A model generated the notes under the pieces. That model saw only the letters and a program-made list of their open reading frames with translations, did no database searches and was not told where the DNA came from. Positions 28,363-37,882 of a DNA stretch of 58,065 nucleotides are shown here, one piece after another. The DNA is from Frankia sp. R82 (lineage in GTDB: Bacteria; Actinomycetota; Actinomycetes; Frankiales; Frankiaceae). The position numbers were made by a program, and so were the translations under genes. Each line of letters opens with the position of its first letter. Positions within the stretch are counted from its first letter, which is position 1. The stretch is from NCBI RefSeq assembly GCF_023716925.1, contig NZ_JAMQQG010000216.1, forward strand, positions 1-58,065. Direction: 5' to 3'.

Positions 28363-28490
28363 TGGGGGTCGGCCGGTGGGCTGGTGGTCGCGGGTGAGAT
28401 GGATGGTGGCTTCGCCTGGCAGTCCGCCTGGTGGGCATGACCGTCCCGGAGCGGGTGAGGATCCGGTGGATCGTGGCCCGCGACATCCTT

Positions 28491-28550
28491 CTCAGTGACG
28501 TCGACCTCAGTGACGTCGACCTCAGTGACGTCAACCTCAGTGACGTCGAC
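28491..28550. repeat. Four 15-bp tandem repeats (CTCAGTGACGTCGAC)
   Basis: Four head-to-tail copies, one with a single change. In the plus frame they read as D/N-L-S-D-V pentapeptides, in a small frame from 28431 to 28691 that lacks a convincing RBS. I do not call a gene. Confidence 0.9.
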
Positions 28551-29203
28551 TCGGTTCGGCCATGTGGTTCGCGTCCCGATCGCACCATCCGGACTCCACC
28601 GGACCGGACGCAGCAGCGCCTGCACAGCCGGAACCGGTCGAAGCAGGGATTTTCACACAGCGTCGCAGCTCCGTCGGCTAGCGTGACATGAAGCGGCAGC
28701 GAGGTACCGGAAAACCGCCACCCTGCATCCGAAGGGCAACCGAGCGATATCAGCGGCGTCTGCGCACACCGGACCCGTCCCGCCCGAACGGAACCTTCGG
28801 CCCTTCAGGTCACCCCACAAGCGACAGGTGTATGCGTGTGTTCGGATTGGGTATTCGCCGCGGCACCGGTCAGCCCTGCTTCCGCCCCGCCCCTCCCACC
28901 TCTAGCCTCCGAGGGTATCGACCTGGCCGCCGAGGCCATCGGCCTGGCCACCGGCGCCTCAGGATGCGATCGGCGACCCAGGCAACCCGCCTCTCTCGCT
29001 TCACTATTGGGCGAGCGCCTGGTTATCACCTGGTTACGTGCCTGCCAGCGGGAGATGGCCTCGGAGTCGACTGTCGCTCATGCGTCATCGACAGACCTCG
29101 TCATATACTCCTGGTTCATCGAACCAGATTCCGCCCGGGATCAAATTTCCAACAACCCTACTGGCGAGTTGTATACCGCGAGTCCATGGAGGAAGACAGA
29201 ACG
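28551..29203. other. Intergenic region before the winged-helix-like gene
   Basis: No gene is supported; the frame open from 28688 has no RBS and no recognisable protein. Near its end are a good -10 hexamer, TATACT (29104-29109), and directly after it a perfect 7-bp dyad, CTGGTTCATCGAACCAG (29111-29127), probably the promoter and operator of the gene at 29204. Confidence 0.55.
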
Positions 29204-29896
29204 GTGGCTAGCCAAATACCGCGGAAGAGGGCCGACGAGGGGAAAGTTCGCCTCAACACACGCGACCTGCGCGCGATTGAGTGGATCTTCGACATGTACG
29301 CCGCCTTCGAAACCGACATACCTGAGATCCTGGATCCCGACCGGATCATTTCGCGAAACGCGACCCGGTCGATCGTCACCCGCTGGGTGAACGCGGGGGT
29401 CGCCCACGCCGAACCCGTGCTTGCCAACCAGGGCCGCCTCGTTCGGCTGACGTCGGACGGAGAGCAGTTCGTCAGCACCAGCGACGGCGCTCCCGCTGCG
29501 CCGCCAGGCGCCCCGGCCGCGGCCGTCCATCACGCGATGGTGGCTCGAGCACGACTGAGCCTGGAACGCAACGGCGTCTCCGGCATGGCCGTACGGCGCT
29601 GGCTCAGCGAGCGGCAGTGGCGGATAGAAAACGAGCATCTGATCGCCGCCGGTGGGCATGTCCCGGACGGGATAATCTATCTCGAAAACGGCCGCTCCTG
29701 CGTTCTTCAGGTCGGGCACACGAGTGTGGAGGTCGCCCGCATCAGGTCACTGCTCGAAAAACTGCTCGAGAACCACAAGATCGTGGTCGTCGCCATCCCC
29801 GGCGACGTCATGAAGATCTCGAACACGGCCTGGGAAGAAGCGGGCATCAGCGAGCCCACAGCCGACGGTGATGGCGTACACGTGGTAATTGTGTGA
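29204..29896 (+). CDS. Winged-helix-like protein, replication-relaxation type look
   Basis: 230 aa. I chose the GTG at 29204 because GGAGGAAG (29188-29195) sits 8 bases upstream; an ATG at 29186 overlaps that RBS. The N-terminal 75 residues (LNTRDLRAIEWIFDMYAAF, then SIVTRWVNAGVAHAEPV and GRLVRLTSDGEQF) look like a winged-helix DNA-binding domain with its wing. Residues about 100-175 (HHAMVARARLSLERNG, WLSERQWRIENE, GHVPDGIIYLENG) resemble the nuclease-like or relaxation part of replication-relaxation proteins of actinobacterial mobile elements. The match is from memory of such families and is moderate. A palindrome over its promoter suggests autoregulation. Codon composition is less extreme than its neighbours. 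Confidence 0.55.
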   Translation: MASQIPRKRADEGKVRLNTRDLRAIEWIFDMYAAFETDIPEILDPDRIISRNATRSIVTRWVNAGVAHAEPVLANQGRLVRLTSDGEQFVSTSDGAPAAPPGAPAAAVHHAMVARARLSLERNGVSGMAVRRWLSERQWRIENEHLIAAGGHVPDGIIYLENGRSCVLQVGHTSVEVARIRSLLEKLLENHKIVVVAIPGDVMKISNTAWEEAGISEPTADGDGVHVVIV

Positions 29897-30109
29897 CAGC
29901 TCGGGGATGTCGAACAGCAACGGGGGAACGATGTTTATCGGCCAGTCGGCCAGCGGAGAACGGGGGTCTCCGCATGGACGCCAACTCTGATTTTTCGCGT
30001 TCGTAAAACTCTGCCGCACGCACCAGACCGGCCTCGACAGGAATCCCGATTTCTGGGCTTGCGTCATTCGCGCGCGCTTTTTCCCGACACAGATGCTGCT
30101 CGGCAGCGA

Positions 30110-31273
30110 CTACGGCGCCCAGAAGGCCGGGCGAGAGACGGGAGCAGCTGCCTCCTCTGCCTCTCCGAGCACGATGCCGGTGGCCGTCACGGAGTAGGCC
30201 GCGCTCAGCGGACCACCCAGCGTGCCGAGGTCGGTGAGCACACGCTGCTGCCAGCGGAACGCGTGCCCCTCACCGTTCGGAAGCCCGACCGTTCCACAGA
30301 CCACGCCATTGTCGTTGAGCCCGGCCGGATCGACCGATCCCGCGCCGATGCCACGGATCTCGGTACGACGGCCGTGCGCCCACAGAAACCCTCGAACACA
30401 CGATCCGTAGCTGCGGACAAGTACCTGGCCACGGCCGTTCACCGCAACCGCCTCGCTGTGCTGATCCCCTTCGAGCGGGCCCAGACTGGTCATTCGGCCC
30501 TTACGCCACCAGAACGCGTGGGCCTGACCGTCCGGTGACTCGCTGTTTCCGACCACATGGCCGACGTTGTTCACACCGATGGCATTGCTCCATTCTCCGC
30601 CGAGGGTGCCAAGATCGCGCATGCGACCGTTGGACCAGATGAACCCGCGGCTGGTCCCGGTCGACGTCAGGCTCGTCCCGACCACTTGGCCCAGGTCGTT
30701 GACCGCCGCCGCGGAACTCCCCGGTCCACCGAGGGTGCCGAGGTCCCGGCTGGCGCCGCCCGACCACAGACAGGCGTGCTGTTCTCCGTTGTCCGTGGTG
30801 CTGCAGCCCACGACCAGACCCAGGAAGTTCACCGCGGCGGCGGTGCTCATGTACCCACCCAGCTGGTCCTGCCCACCCAGGTACGGCAGAGTGGTGTGCG
30901 CGCCGTAACTCCAGCTGAAGGCCTGGCGGATGTGTCGCCCGGTGGTCTCCCCGACCACGGTCCCAGCCTGGCTCATGGCGATCGGACGGCTGCTCCCGGG
31001 AAGGCGGCGGATCGTCCCGGCACGCCACAGAAAGCCGTCGACGCCATAAGGACTGGTCTGCCAGAAACCGGCCAGAAGGCCACTGGCGTTACCACATACC
31101 ATATTTCCGGAAGCGCCTGTCGGTCCAGCGACGGCCGAGGCGGCAGGGCGTTTGCGCTGCGCTGGAACGACCGGCACGGCGGTGGCTCCCGCGGGCCTCC
31201 CACCGACTATGCTGATCGGCTCCGTGGCCGTCAGAGCCGCAGGGCACAGACCTGTTCGAGGGTCATTCACCAT
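30110..31273 (-). CDS. HAF-repeat protein
   Basis: About 387 aa from the ATG at 31273. The open frame extends to 31498, but that part has unlikely composition. The protein consists of six to seven repeats of about 45 residues, each with the pattern of HAF repeats: a Phe/Leu-Trp strand, then RDLGTLGG, then an AVND.GQVVG block (for example ASRDLGTLGGPGSSAAAVND and RMRDLGTLGGEWSN). Such repeats form a beta-propeller-like fold, usually in secreted proteins, of unknown function. No clear signal peptide is seen at this start, so the true start or export route is uncertain. The RBS is weak. Confidence 0.7.
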   Translation of the reverse strand: MVNDPRTGLCPAALTATEPISIVGGRPAGATAVPVVPAQRKRPAASAVAGPTGASGNMVCGNASGLLAGFWQTSPYGVDGFLWRAGTIRRLPGSSRPIAMSQAGTVVGETTGRHIRQAFSWSYGAHTTLPYLGGQDQLGGYMSTAAAVNFLGLVVGCSTTDNGEQHACLWSGGASRDLGTLGGPGSSAAAVNDLGQVVGTSLTSTGTSRGFIWSNGRMRDLGTLGGEWSNAIGVNNVGHVVGNSESPDGQAHAFWWRKGRMTSLGPLEGDQHSEAVAVNGRGQVLVRSYGSCVRGFLWAHGRRTEIRGIGAGSVDPAGLNDNGVVCGTVGLPNGEGHAFRWQQRVLTDLGTLGGPLSAAYSVTATGIVLGEAEEAAAPVSRPAFWAP

Positions 31274-32077
31274 GGCAGATTTCACGCTCCTCATCCTGGC
31301 CAGGAACCACGACCTACAGCCGAACCGCAGCTGACATCCGGTCCCTGGGCGGTCTCCCCAGACCCCCGACCAGCACCAGCAGGAGACCCACAATCCAGGA
31401 GCTCGGCATCTCCCGCCCAGGACCACCCGATGCGCACCGGGTGCGATATCCGGGCAAAGGATTCCGACAGCACCACGGAGCAGCAACCTACGACACATTT
31501 CTGGGCCACCGAGATACTACATAGCCACACCCTTCACGGGGAAGCGATGGTTGCCGTTTCCTGCGACCGGCAGTGAATTCCCGGTCATTGCCCAGTCAGA
31601 TACCAGCGAACGTTTATCCATTTCCGGTGGAGCGGCTGGTTACCGTTTGGGCAAAGCCGGCCGTTCGCTCTCGACCACCTGCGCGGGCGGACAGCGATTG
31701 TGACGCCACCCGCCCGTGGCGACCTCTTGGGTGCCGACGTGTGGAATCTCCGAAGATCGGCCGTCTTTGGGAAGCTGTTCAGTGTGAGCGGGGGCCCGAT
31801 GCTGATGCCGGCGTGAATCGATGCAGCCGGAGCGCCGTCCACGGATAGTTTCGGTGCTTCGACAGATGATGATGATGGCCGTTTCGGCCAGCCGGCAGAA
31901 ACGTTGTCCGGCAAGGCGCAGAATCCTCGATCGACACAGATGGCAATGTTACCTTCGGGCCGCCTCAGTGGAAGCGAAAAATTGGCGGTGAAGGTGCCGA
32001 AATTGCGACCATCAAGTCATTATCCGCGGGAAGTCCGGGACTTCTCTCGCCCAGCTCGCAAATGGAAAAAAGCGAAC
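31274..32077. other. Intergenic region between HAF protein and GH26-like gene
   Basis: About 800 bases of lower GC content. It should hold the promoters of two divergent genes. I see no supported ORF, RNA or clear operator. The upstream extension of the HAF frame (to 31498) lies here and is not convincing. Confidence 0.5.
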
Positions 32078-33550
32078 ATGAGATCTTCTGTTCAGAGGTC
32101 CGGGTATCGTGTGGTTCGGCGGGTGTGGCGTGGGCTGGCCGTCGTGGCCGCCGCGCTGCTGGTTTCCCTGACACTGCACGCGGGCGTCGCCACCGCGCAG
32201 GTCACCACGACCATCATCGCGGACACCGCCAACGGTACCGGGGCCGGGCAGGTCAACTATGCGGGCGACAACTGGTCGCCGTGCACCGGCTGCCTCGCGG
32301 GTAGCCTGGACAACAGCTACCACTTCACCTACGACCGTGGTGCGGTGGCCACGATCCGTTTCACGGGCACCGACATCTCGATCCAAGGCGTCGGCCACCC
32401 GAACGGCGGCATAGCCTCGGTCGCCATCGACGGCGGCCAGCCCACCCTGGTGGACACGTATGCTCCGGTTCCGACCTCGATTGTGCTCCTGCATGCCACG
32501 AACCTGCAGACCGAGTTCCACACGGCGACGATCGTCAACACCGGCCAGCACAGCACCCGGTCACCCAGCACGTTCGTCGCCTTCGACCTGGCGGTGGTGG
32601 GCACGGACGCCGGGGCCCCGCTGCCCGCCGGATTCCGGTCGGGTCTGCCCTGGCTTTCCGGTACCTGGGCCAACCTGCTCCAGGCCCCCTCGGTGACCGA
32701 CGCCTTCTGCCAGTCCCGTGGCACCCCCTGCGACCTGGCCAACGTCTTCGTGGCCCGCAACAGCTGGGCGAGCATCGTCGAGCCGTCGTTCGCGCAGCTG
32801 AACTACGCGAACTGGCCCGGCCGGCTCGTGATCACCGTCCCGCCGTTCCCGGAGGGACAGGGCAACACCCTCGCCACCTGCGCCACCGGCGCCTACGACG
32901 CGTACTGGCGCACCTTCGGCAACACCCTCAACACCACCGGGCGGCAGAACTCCATCATCCGCCTCGCCTGGGAGGCCAACGGCAACTGGTACGAGTGGTC
33001 CGCAACCGATCCCACCGCCTACATCAACTGCTTCCGGCACATCGTCACCGCGATCAGATCGACCGCGACCCCGGACCCGACCATCTCCTGGGCCATCAAC
33101 GCCCACTACTCCCAGAACCCACCGAGCCACAACCCGCTGGACATCTACCCCGGCGACGCATGGGTCGACGTTGTCTCCATCGACAACTACGACCAGTACC
33201 CCGCCTCGCACACCTACGCCGAGTTCACCTCGCAGGCGAACGCCCAGGGCGGCATCACCTGGCTGTACAACTTCGCCCGCAGCCACGGCAAGAAGTTCGC
33301 AGTCAGCGAATGGGGAGTCTCCTCAGGAAACGGGGCGAACGGCGGAGGAGACAATCCCGACTTCATCAGCTGGATGTACGACTGGTTCCGCGCGAGAGCC
33401 GGCGGGGGGACGTTCCTCGACGAGATGTACTTCAACGTCTGCTCTCCGGGTAACGTCGGCTCGAACCTGAACGCCTCTCCGACCGCGACCTGCGTCTTCC
33501 TCAATCCCAAGGCCGCCGTGCGATACCGGGAACTGTGGAGCCGCATCTGA
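32078..33550 (+). CDS. Secreted GH26-like glycoside hydrolase with N-terminal beta domain
   Basis: 490 aa from the ATG at 32078. A signal peptide (residues 1 to about 39: basic start with RRVWRG, hydrophobic core, then ATAQ cleavage) marks it as exported. Residues about 40-175 form a beta-sandwich-like module (GDNWSPCTGCLAGSLDNSYH, then RFTGTDISIQGVG, then VAIDGGQP), perhaps carbohydrate binding. Residues about 185-490 look like a GH26 (beta-mannanase-type) TIM barrel with IRLAWEANGNWYEW, whose Glu would be the acid/base, and FAVSEWGVSSG, whose Glu would be the nucleophile. Probably acts on plant or microbial beta-mannan or a related glucan. The RBS is poor (GGA in GGAAAAAAG), so the start is chosen by the signal peptide. 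Confidence 0.75.
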   Translation: MRSSVQRSGYRVVRRVWRGLAVVAAALLVSLTLHAGVATAQVTTTIIADTANGTGAGQVNYAGDNWSPCTGCLAGSLDNSYHFTYDRGAVATIRFTGTDISIQGVGHPNGGIASVAIDGGQPTLVDTYAPVPTSIVLLHATNLQTEFHTATIVNTGQHSTRSPSTFVAFDLAVVGTDAGAPLPAGFRSGLPWLSGTWANLLQAPSVTDAFCQSRGTPCDLANVFVARNSWASIVEPSFAQLNYANWPGRLVITVPPFPEGQGNTLATCATGAYDAYWRTFGNTLNTTGRQNSIIRLAWEANGNWYEWSATDPTAYINCFRHIVTAIRSTATPDPTISWAINAHYSQNPPSHNPLDIYPGDAWVDVVSIDNYDQYPASHTYAEFTSQANAQGGITWLYNFARSHGKKFAVSEWGVSSGNGANGGGDNPDFISWMYDWFRARAGGGTFLDEMYFNVCSPGNVGSNLNASPTATCVFLNPKAAVRYRELWSRI

Positions 33551-33719
33551 CCTGACCGCGACGGCAGTGGTCCGGGACCACGTGGGCCCCCGCCATCGCC
33601 CCATCCGGCAGTGCCGGTACCTGGGCCCGGAGAGCAGCGGACTTCGGGCCCAGGTCCGCGGCGACGGCGCTGCGACAGCTGTTCGGCAGCTGTTCGGCGC
33701 AGCGCCGCCAGGGAAGTGC

Positions 33720-34529
33720 ATGATGGGCGATATGGGGACGGACGAACCGGCACAGAGTGCCTGGTCGCGGGTGGACACGAGCGTGCCGCACTCTGCTCGG
33801 GTCTGGAACTACTGGCTCGGCGGCAAGGACAACTTCCCGGCCGACCGGGAGCTCGGCGACCGGGTCTACGAGGTCTACCCGGACATCGTGCGGGTGGCCC
33901 GGGCGCAGCGGGAGTTCCTCGTCCGGGCGATCACCTACCTGGCCGGTACGGCCGGTATCCGCCAGTTCCTGGACATCGGCACCGGCCTGCCGACCGCGGA
34001 CAACACCCATGAGGTCGCGCAGCGGATCGCGCCGGAGTCCCGCATCGTCTACGTCGACAACGACCCGCTGGTGCTGGTGCACGCCCGGGCGCTGCTGACC
34101 AGCGCACCCAGCGGGGCCACCGCCTATGTCGACGCCGACGTCCGCAACCCCGAGGAGATCCTCACCGGGGCCGCCGAGGTCCTGGACTTCAGCCAGCCGG
34201 TCGCGCTGGTCATGTTCGGCATCGTGGGCAACGTCGCAGACAACGCCGAGGCCTCGGGCATCGTGACCCGCCTGCTCGACGCGGTGCGTCCGGGCAGCTA
34301 CCTCGCCCTCAACGACGGCACGCACGGCGAGGACGTCGACAAGGCCATCGAGATCACCCAGGCCGACGGGCATCCGTACAACCTGCGCACACCCGAGCAG
34401 GTCACGTCCTTCTTCGACGGCCTGGAGGTCGTCGAACCGGGAGTCGTCTCGACCCCGCTGTGGCGGCCCGCCGCCGGCTCCGAGCCCGAGCCGCTCCACA
34501 TCTACGGCGGAGTCGGCCGCAAGCCCTAG
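33720..34529 (+). CDS. DUF574-type SAM-dependent methyltransferase
   Basis: 269 aa, ATG at 33720 with AGGGAAG 5 bases upstream. It is a class I SAM-binding fold of the actinobacterial DUF574 family: conserved start VPHSARVWNYWLGGKDNFPAD, SAM motif RQFLDIGTGLPTADNTHEVA, acidic loop VYVDNDPLVLVHARALL, and the late motif RTPEQVTSFFDGLEVVEPG. These proteins are numerous in Streptomyces and Frankia; substrates are mostly unknown. It stands alone with about 150-base gaps on each side. Cytosolic. Confidence 0.88.
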   Translation: MMGDMGTDEPAQSAWSRVDTSVPHSARVWNYWLGGKDNFPADRELGDRVYEVYPDIVRVARAQREFLVRAITYLAGTAGIRQFLDIGTGLPTADNTHEVAQRIAPESRIVYVDNDPLVLVHARALLTSAPSGATAYVDADVRNPEEILTGAAEVLDFSQPVALVMFGIVGNVADNAEASGIVTRLLDAVRPGSYLALNDGTHGEDVDKAIEITQADGHPYNLRTPEQVTSFFDGLEVVEPGVVSTPLWRPAAGSEPEPLHIYGGVGRKP

Positions 34530-34682
34530 CCCGGCAGGATCTGCCCGGTTGTGAGCTCCCTGCGGTCCTGACCGCCCCGCGGCACCCGTCTACACGAGTC
34601 CGAAATATACCGTAAACATGGTGCTTCGGATCTTCACACGGCGCGTGCGGCACGGCCGGCCACAGGACGCGAGGGGCTCCCC

Positions 34683-36242
34683 ATGAGCAGGACGAGCGGC
34701 GAGGGCGGCCGACCGCATCATCGGCGATCCTCCCCCACCGGGTCGGCCCCGCCCACCGGGCCCGGCCGGTCCCGACGGGCGAAGCCGGTCGCGGTCGCGG
34801 TTGCGGTCGCGCGCTGGCGGCTCACCGTGCCGGCGCTGCTGATGGCGGCGCTCGGGTTCTCGGCTGTCGTCGTGGGCGGGTTGGGCCAGCCGCACCCACT
34901 CGATGCGGGTTCGTCCGCGGAGGTCGACAGCCCGCCGAGGACACCCGCCGCGACCGGGTCCAGCCCCGGTCTCGCCGTGGCCCTCGGAGCCCGCGTCGAC
35001 GCCGACGGTGACGGCCACCCGGATACGGGGGCCGGCGGCGGTGCCGGCGGGAAGGGCCGCGGTGCCGGGACGCCATCGGGCACCCGCACCGGCACGTCCT
35101 CCACCTCGGCGGCCGGCCGCGGGCAGCCAGACACAGGCACGGGAACAGGCACGGCGGGTACGACGGCTGCCGGGCCGAGCGCAGCGGTGATGGCCTGCGC
35201 CTCGGCCCGGGCGGGGACGCTGAGCATCGAGGAGCAGGCCGGCCAGGTCGTCATGGTGGGGGTCCCGATCACCGATGCGCGCACGGCGATCGACCTCGTC
35301 GCACGGTCCCGGCTTGGTGGGGTGTTCCTGGCCGGGCGTTCCACCCAGGCCGCGTCCGACCTGCGGGGCGACCTGAGCGCCGTGCAGGAGGCGGCGCGCC
35401 GTGACGTCGGGATCGCCGTCCATATCGGGGTGGATCAGGAGGGCGGCCAGGTCCAGGCGCTTTCGGGGCCGGGGTTCGAGAAGATCCCGAACGCCGTCGA
35501 ACAGGGTAACTGGGATGCGTCGACGCTGCGGGACCGCACCGCCGGCTGGGCCCGCGCGCTGGCCGGCGCCGGGGTGACGCTGGATCTGGCGCCGGTCGCC
35601 GACACCGTCGCCCCCGGCACCGCTCGGGCCAATCCGCCCATCGGCGTGTCCCAGCGCAACTTCGACACCGACCCGGGCGGCGTCGCGGCGGCCCTGCGTG
35701 TCGCGATCCCCGCTATGCAGGACGGCGGCCTGCTGGCCACGGCGAAGCACTTCCCCGGGCTCGGTCGGGTGCATGCCAACACCGACACGTCCACCGATGC
35801 CGTGGACGACGTGGCTGGCCCGTCCGACCCGAACCTGGCGCCGTTCCGCGCCGCGATCTCGGCCGACACCGCGGCGGTGATGGTGTCCCTGGCCCGCTAC
35901 CCGCGGCTCGACCCGACCACACCGGCGATCTTCTCCCGGCCGATCGTCACCGGTCTGCTGCGCGAGCAGCTCGGTTTCCGCGGGCTGGTGATGTCCGACG
36001 ATCTCGGGGCGGCCGTCGCCGTCGGGTCGGTGCCGGTGGGGGAGCGAGCCGTCCGGTTCGTCGCCGCCGGCGGGGACCTCGCGCTGTCGGTACGGGGCGC
36101 CGATGGTGTGACGATGACCGCGGCGCTGGCCGCCGAGGCGCACCGCGCTCCCGCCTTCGCCCACCGCCTCACCGAGGCCGCCACCGCCGTGCTGGCCAGC
36201 AAGATCCGCACCGGCCTGCTCCCCTGCGACGGGGTGCGCTGA
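34683..36242 (+). CDS. Membrane-anchored GH3 beta-N-acetylglucosaminidase-like protein
   Basis: 519 aa. A basic Pro-rich cytosolic start is followed by a single membrane anchor (about residues 48-68), a Gly/Thr/Asp-rich linker (about 75-165), and a GH3 catalytic domain (about 170-515). NagZ-like motifs are visible: VDQEGGQVQALSGPGF, LDLAPVADT, the general acid/base region KHFPGLGRVHANTDTS and the nucleophile Asp in GLVMSDDLGA. The role would be in peptidoglycan or chitin turnover outside the membrane. The RBS upstream of the ATG is GAGGGG with a 6-base gap. The linker is another low-complexity expansion typical of this window. Confidence 0.85.
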   Translation: MSRTSGEGGRPHHRRSSPTGSAPPTGPGRSRRAKPVAVAVAVARWRLTVPALLMAALGFSAVVVGGLGQPHPLDAGSSAEVDSPPRTPAATGSSPGLAVALGARVDADGDGHPDTGAGGGAGGKGRGAGTPSGTRTGTSSTSAAGRGQPDTGTGTGTAGTTAAGPSAAVMACASARAGTLSIEEQAGQVVMVGVPITDARTAIDLVARSRLGGVFLAGRSTQAASDLRGDLSAVQEAARRDVGIAVHIGVDQEGGQVQALSGPGFEKIPNAVEQGNWDASTLRDRTAGWARALAGAGVTLDLAPVADTVAPGTARANPPIGVSQRNFDTDPGGVAAALRVAIPAMQDGGLLATAKHFPGLGRVHANTDTSTDAVDDVAGPSDPNLAPFRAAISADTAAVMVSLARYPRLDPTTPAIFSRPIVTGLLREQLGFRGLVMSDDLGAAVAVGSVPVGERAVRFVAAGGDLALSVRGADGVTMTAALAAEAHRAPAFAHRLTEAATAVLASKIRTGLLPCDGVR

Positions 36243-36357
36243 CACTTGGCGGCGTACCGCGACCAGTGGAGTTCAGCTGTCGTTCACATCGGGTCGGTCG
36301 CTGAAAGGCATACTCGGCTGCCACAGCCAACCCGACAGCAGACCTGTGGAGTTCGTG

Positions 36358-37365
36358 ATGCCACTGAAATCCTATGGCGTTCTCGCCGGCCGGGTGCGCG
36401 ACCGGAAACGTGAGGGCAGCAGCGACAGCCCGCATTACCAGATCCTGGTCGAGGCCGGCGGAACGCAGTTCCGGGTGGCGGTGAACGTGCTGTCATCCCA
36501 GGCTCCGGCGGAGCTGCTGTTTCGAGCCGACGAGAACTTCGATCATCCCGTCCTGCCCGGACTCGCCGCGCTTGCGGACGGGTTCACGCTGCTGGACAGC
36601 GCACCGGGCGGCCTGGCCCTCGACTTTCTCCGGGCGAATCTGTTCCCCCGCACCGCGATGCGCGTCATACCGTCGGCCCTTCCCGGGCCGGACAACGACC
36701 TCGCCGACCGGATCGAACACTTTGTCCAACGGGCCGAGGCCGACCCCACCGCCCGGCTGTATGCGTTCGGGCAGCGATGGGGACCGGAATCCACCGCCGA
36801 CAAGATCTTTGGATTCACCCCTGGCAACGGTGTCCATGACATCCACATGAACCAGGGCAACAGCAGGAAGTTCGCCGGGGACGACGGAATCTGGCAGGAC
36901 GGAGCGCTGCTCTTCGCTTTCCCCGGCCAGTGGGTGGCGGTGTTTCTGGCGTTCCAGAACCAGGTCTGGCACACCGACCCCGTCACCGGTCACGCCCTGC
37001 CCGGAACGCCCCCGGCAGCGCCCGGCGGCCAGCCCGCGCCGGGCGAGCCCGACCGGCAGGTCCGCATTGTTGCCGCCCTGCCCAATCCGGTCGGGCCCGC
37101 CCCCGAGGACGAGACCGTCACCCTGCTGAACACCACCGATACGAGCATCGACCTGGCCGACTGGACGCTGGTCGACCGCGCCGGACACCGCGGCTCCCTA
37201 CCCGGACCGGCTCTGCCCGCTGGCCATGCGGCGCGGGTCACCGTGCCTGCTCCCGTCGTACTCGGCAATCACGGCGGCACCATCACCCTACTCAACCCGG
37301 ACGGCCTGAAGGTCGATGGGGTCGCTTACACCGCCGCTCCCGAAGGACGCACCCTGACCTTCTGA
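36358..37365 (+). CDS. DUF2278 protein with C-terminal lamin-tail domain
   Basis: 335 aa, ATG at 36358 with GGAG 6 bases upstream. The N-terminal two-thirds has the DUF2278 pattern (PLKSYGVLAGRVRDRKREG, SPHYQILVEA, FTPGNGVHDIHMNQGN, DGIWQDGALLFAF). The last about 110 residues are a lamin-tail-like beta-sandwich (VRIVAALPNPVGPAPEDETV, then DLADWTLVDRAGHR, then GGTITLLNPDGLKVDGVAY). The combination is known in bacteria, but its function is unclear; phosphoesterase-like or nucleic-acid-related roles are only speculation. No signal peptide. A Pro/Gly linker joins the domains. Confidence 0.82.
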   Translation: MPLKSYGVLAGRVRDRKREGSSDSPHYQILVEAGGTQFRVAVNVLSSQAPAELLFRADENFDHPVLPGLAALADGFTLLDSAPGGLALDFLRANLFPRTAMRVIPSALPGPDNDLADRIEHFVQRAEADPTARLYAFGQRWGPESTADKIFGFTPGNGVHDIHMNQGNSRKFAGDDGIWQDGALLFAFPGQWVAVFLAFQNQVWHTDPVTGHALPGTPPAAPGGQPAPGEPDRQVRIVAALPNPVGPAPEDETVTLLNTTDTSIDLADWTLVDRAGHRGSLPGPALPAGHAARVTVPAPVVLGNHGGTITLLNPDGLKVDGVAYTAAPEGRTLTF

Positions 37366-37882
37366 CCGGAGCACCCCCGGCCGGGATTGCGTCCGTCGGG
37401 CCGCCTTCACTGTAGTTGCCGACGTACGTCGCGCCATACTCTTTTCCGGCCTGCCGGAAGGTTCCGTACCCGCCGTGGGCGGCGGTCGTGCTGAACGTCC
37501 GGCTTCTGTTTTTTGGATCGTAGACACGGAAGCCGGAGGTGCACGTGCCTACAGGGCCGACGATCCGGTCACCTCCCGCCGTGACACCCCCCAGCGACTC
37601 AGGAACCGCCGGCGCGGCCTGCAGGATCCGATCCGACACGCCACCGACTGCAGCCTCGGTCCCTGGCACCGTCGTTGCCGGCGGCCCCGAGGCTCTTCGG
37701 CACAGACGCAGCAGACGCAGCACCAGAAACTGTGTTGGTGACAACAGAAGCCGGAACCGATCAGATCTCGGGTGGCGCGTGTTACGACGAAACTTCTCGT
37801 CGACCGCCTACGACGCAGGTCCCATGATCACAAGGTCGACCGGGCAGAACATCGGAAGACCAGGCGAGAACCGAGGGTGACG
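37366..37882. other. Intergenic region with a protease-like remnant
   Basis: About 517 bases between the DUF2278 gene and the small gene at 37883. The only coding-like signal is on the minus strand at 37415-37573. Directly before 37883 there is an RBS for that gene. Confidence 0.5.
37415..37573 (-). pseudogene. Possible remnant of a chymotrypsin-like (streptogrisin) protease
   Basis: In the minus frame residues read GGDRIVGPVGTCTSGFRVYD, then a segment ending STTAAHGGYGTF and EYGATYVGNY. Secreted streptogrisin-type proteases have a CTSGF strand followed by a TAGHC or SAAHC catalytic-His motif; here AAH is kept but the Cys is not. The flanking frame is not protease-like and there is no signal peptide, so it would be a decayed fragment. 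It could also be chance. Confidence 0.35.

Noticed and set aside
28431-28691. Small pentapeptide-like ORF
   Set aside because: No RBS, and the frame outside the tandem repeats is not protein-like. Reported as a repeat only.
28688-29203. N-terminal extension of the winged-helix-like gene
   Set aside because: The extension has no RBS and random composition; the GTG at 29204 has a strong RBS.
31274-31498. N-terminal extension of the HAF protein
   Set aside because: Trp/Cys/Arg-rich, unlike the rest, and without a signal peptide pattern.
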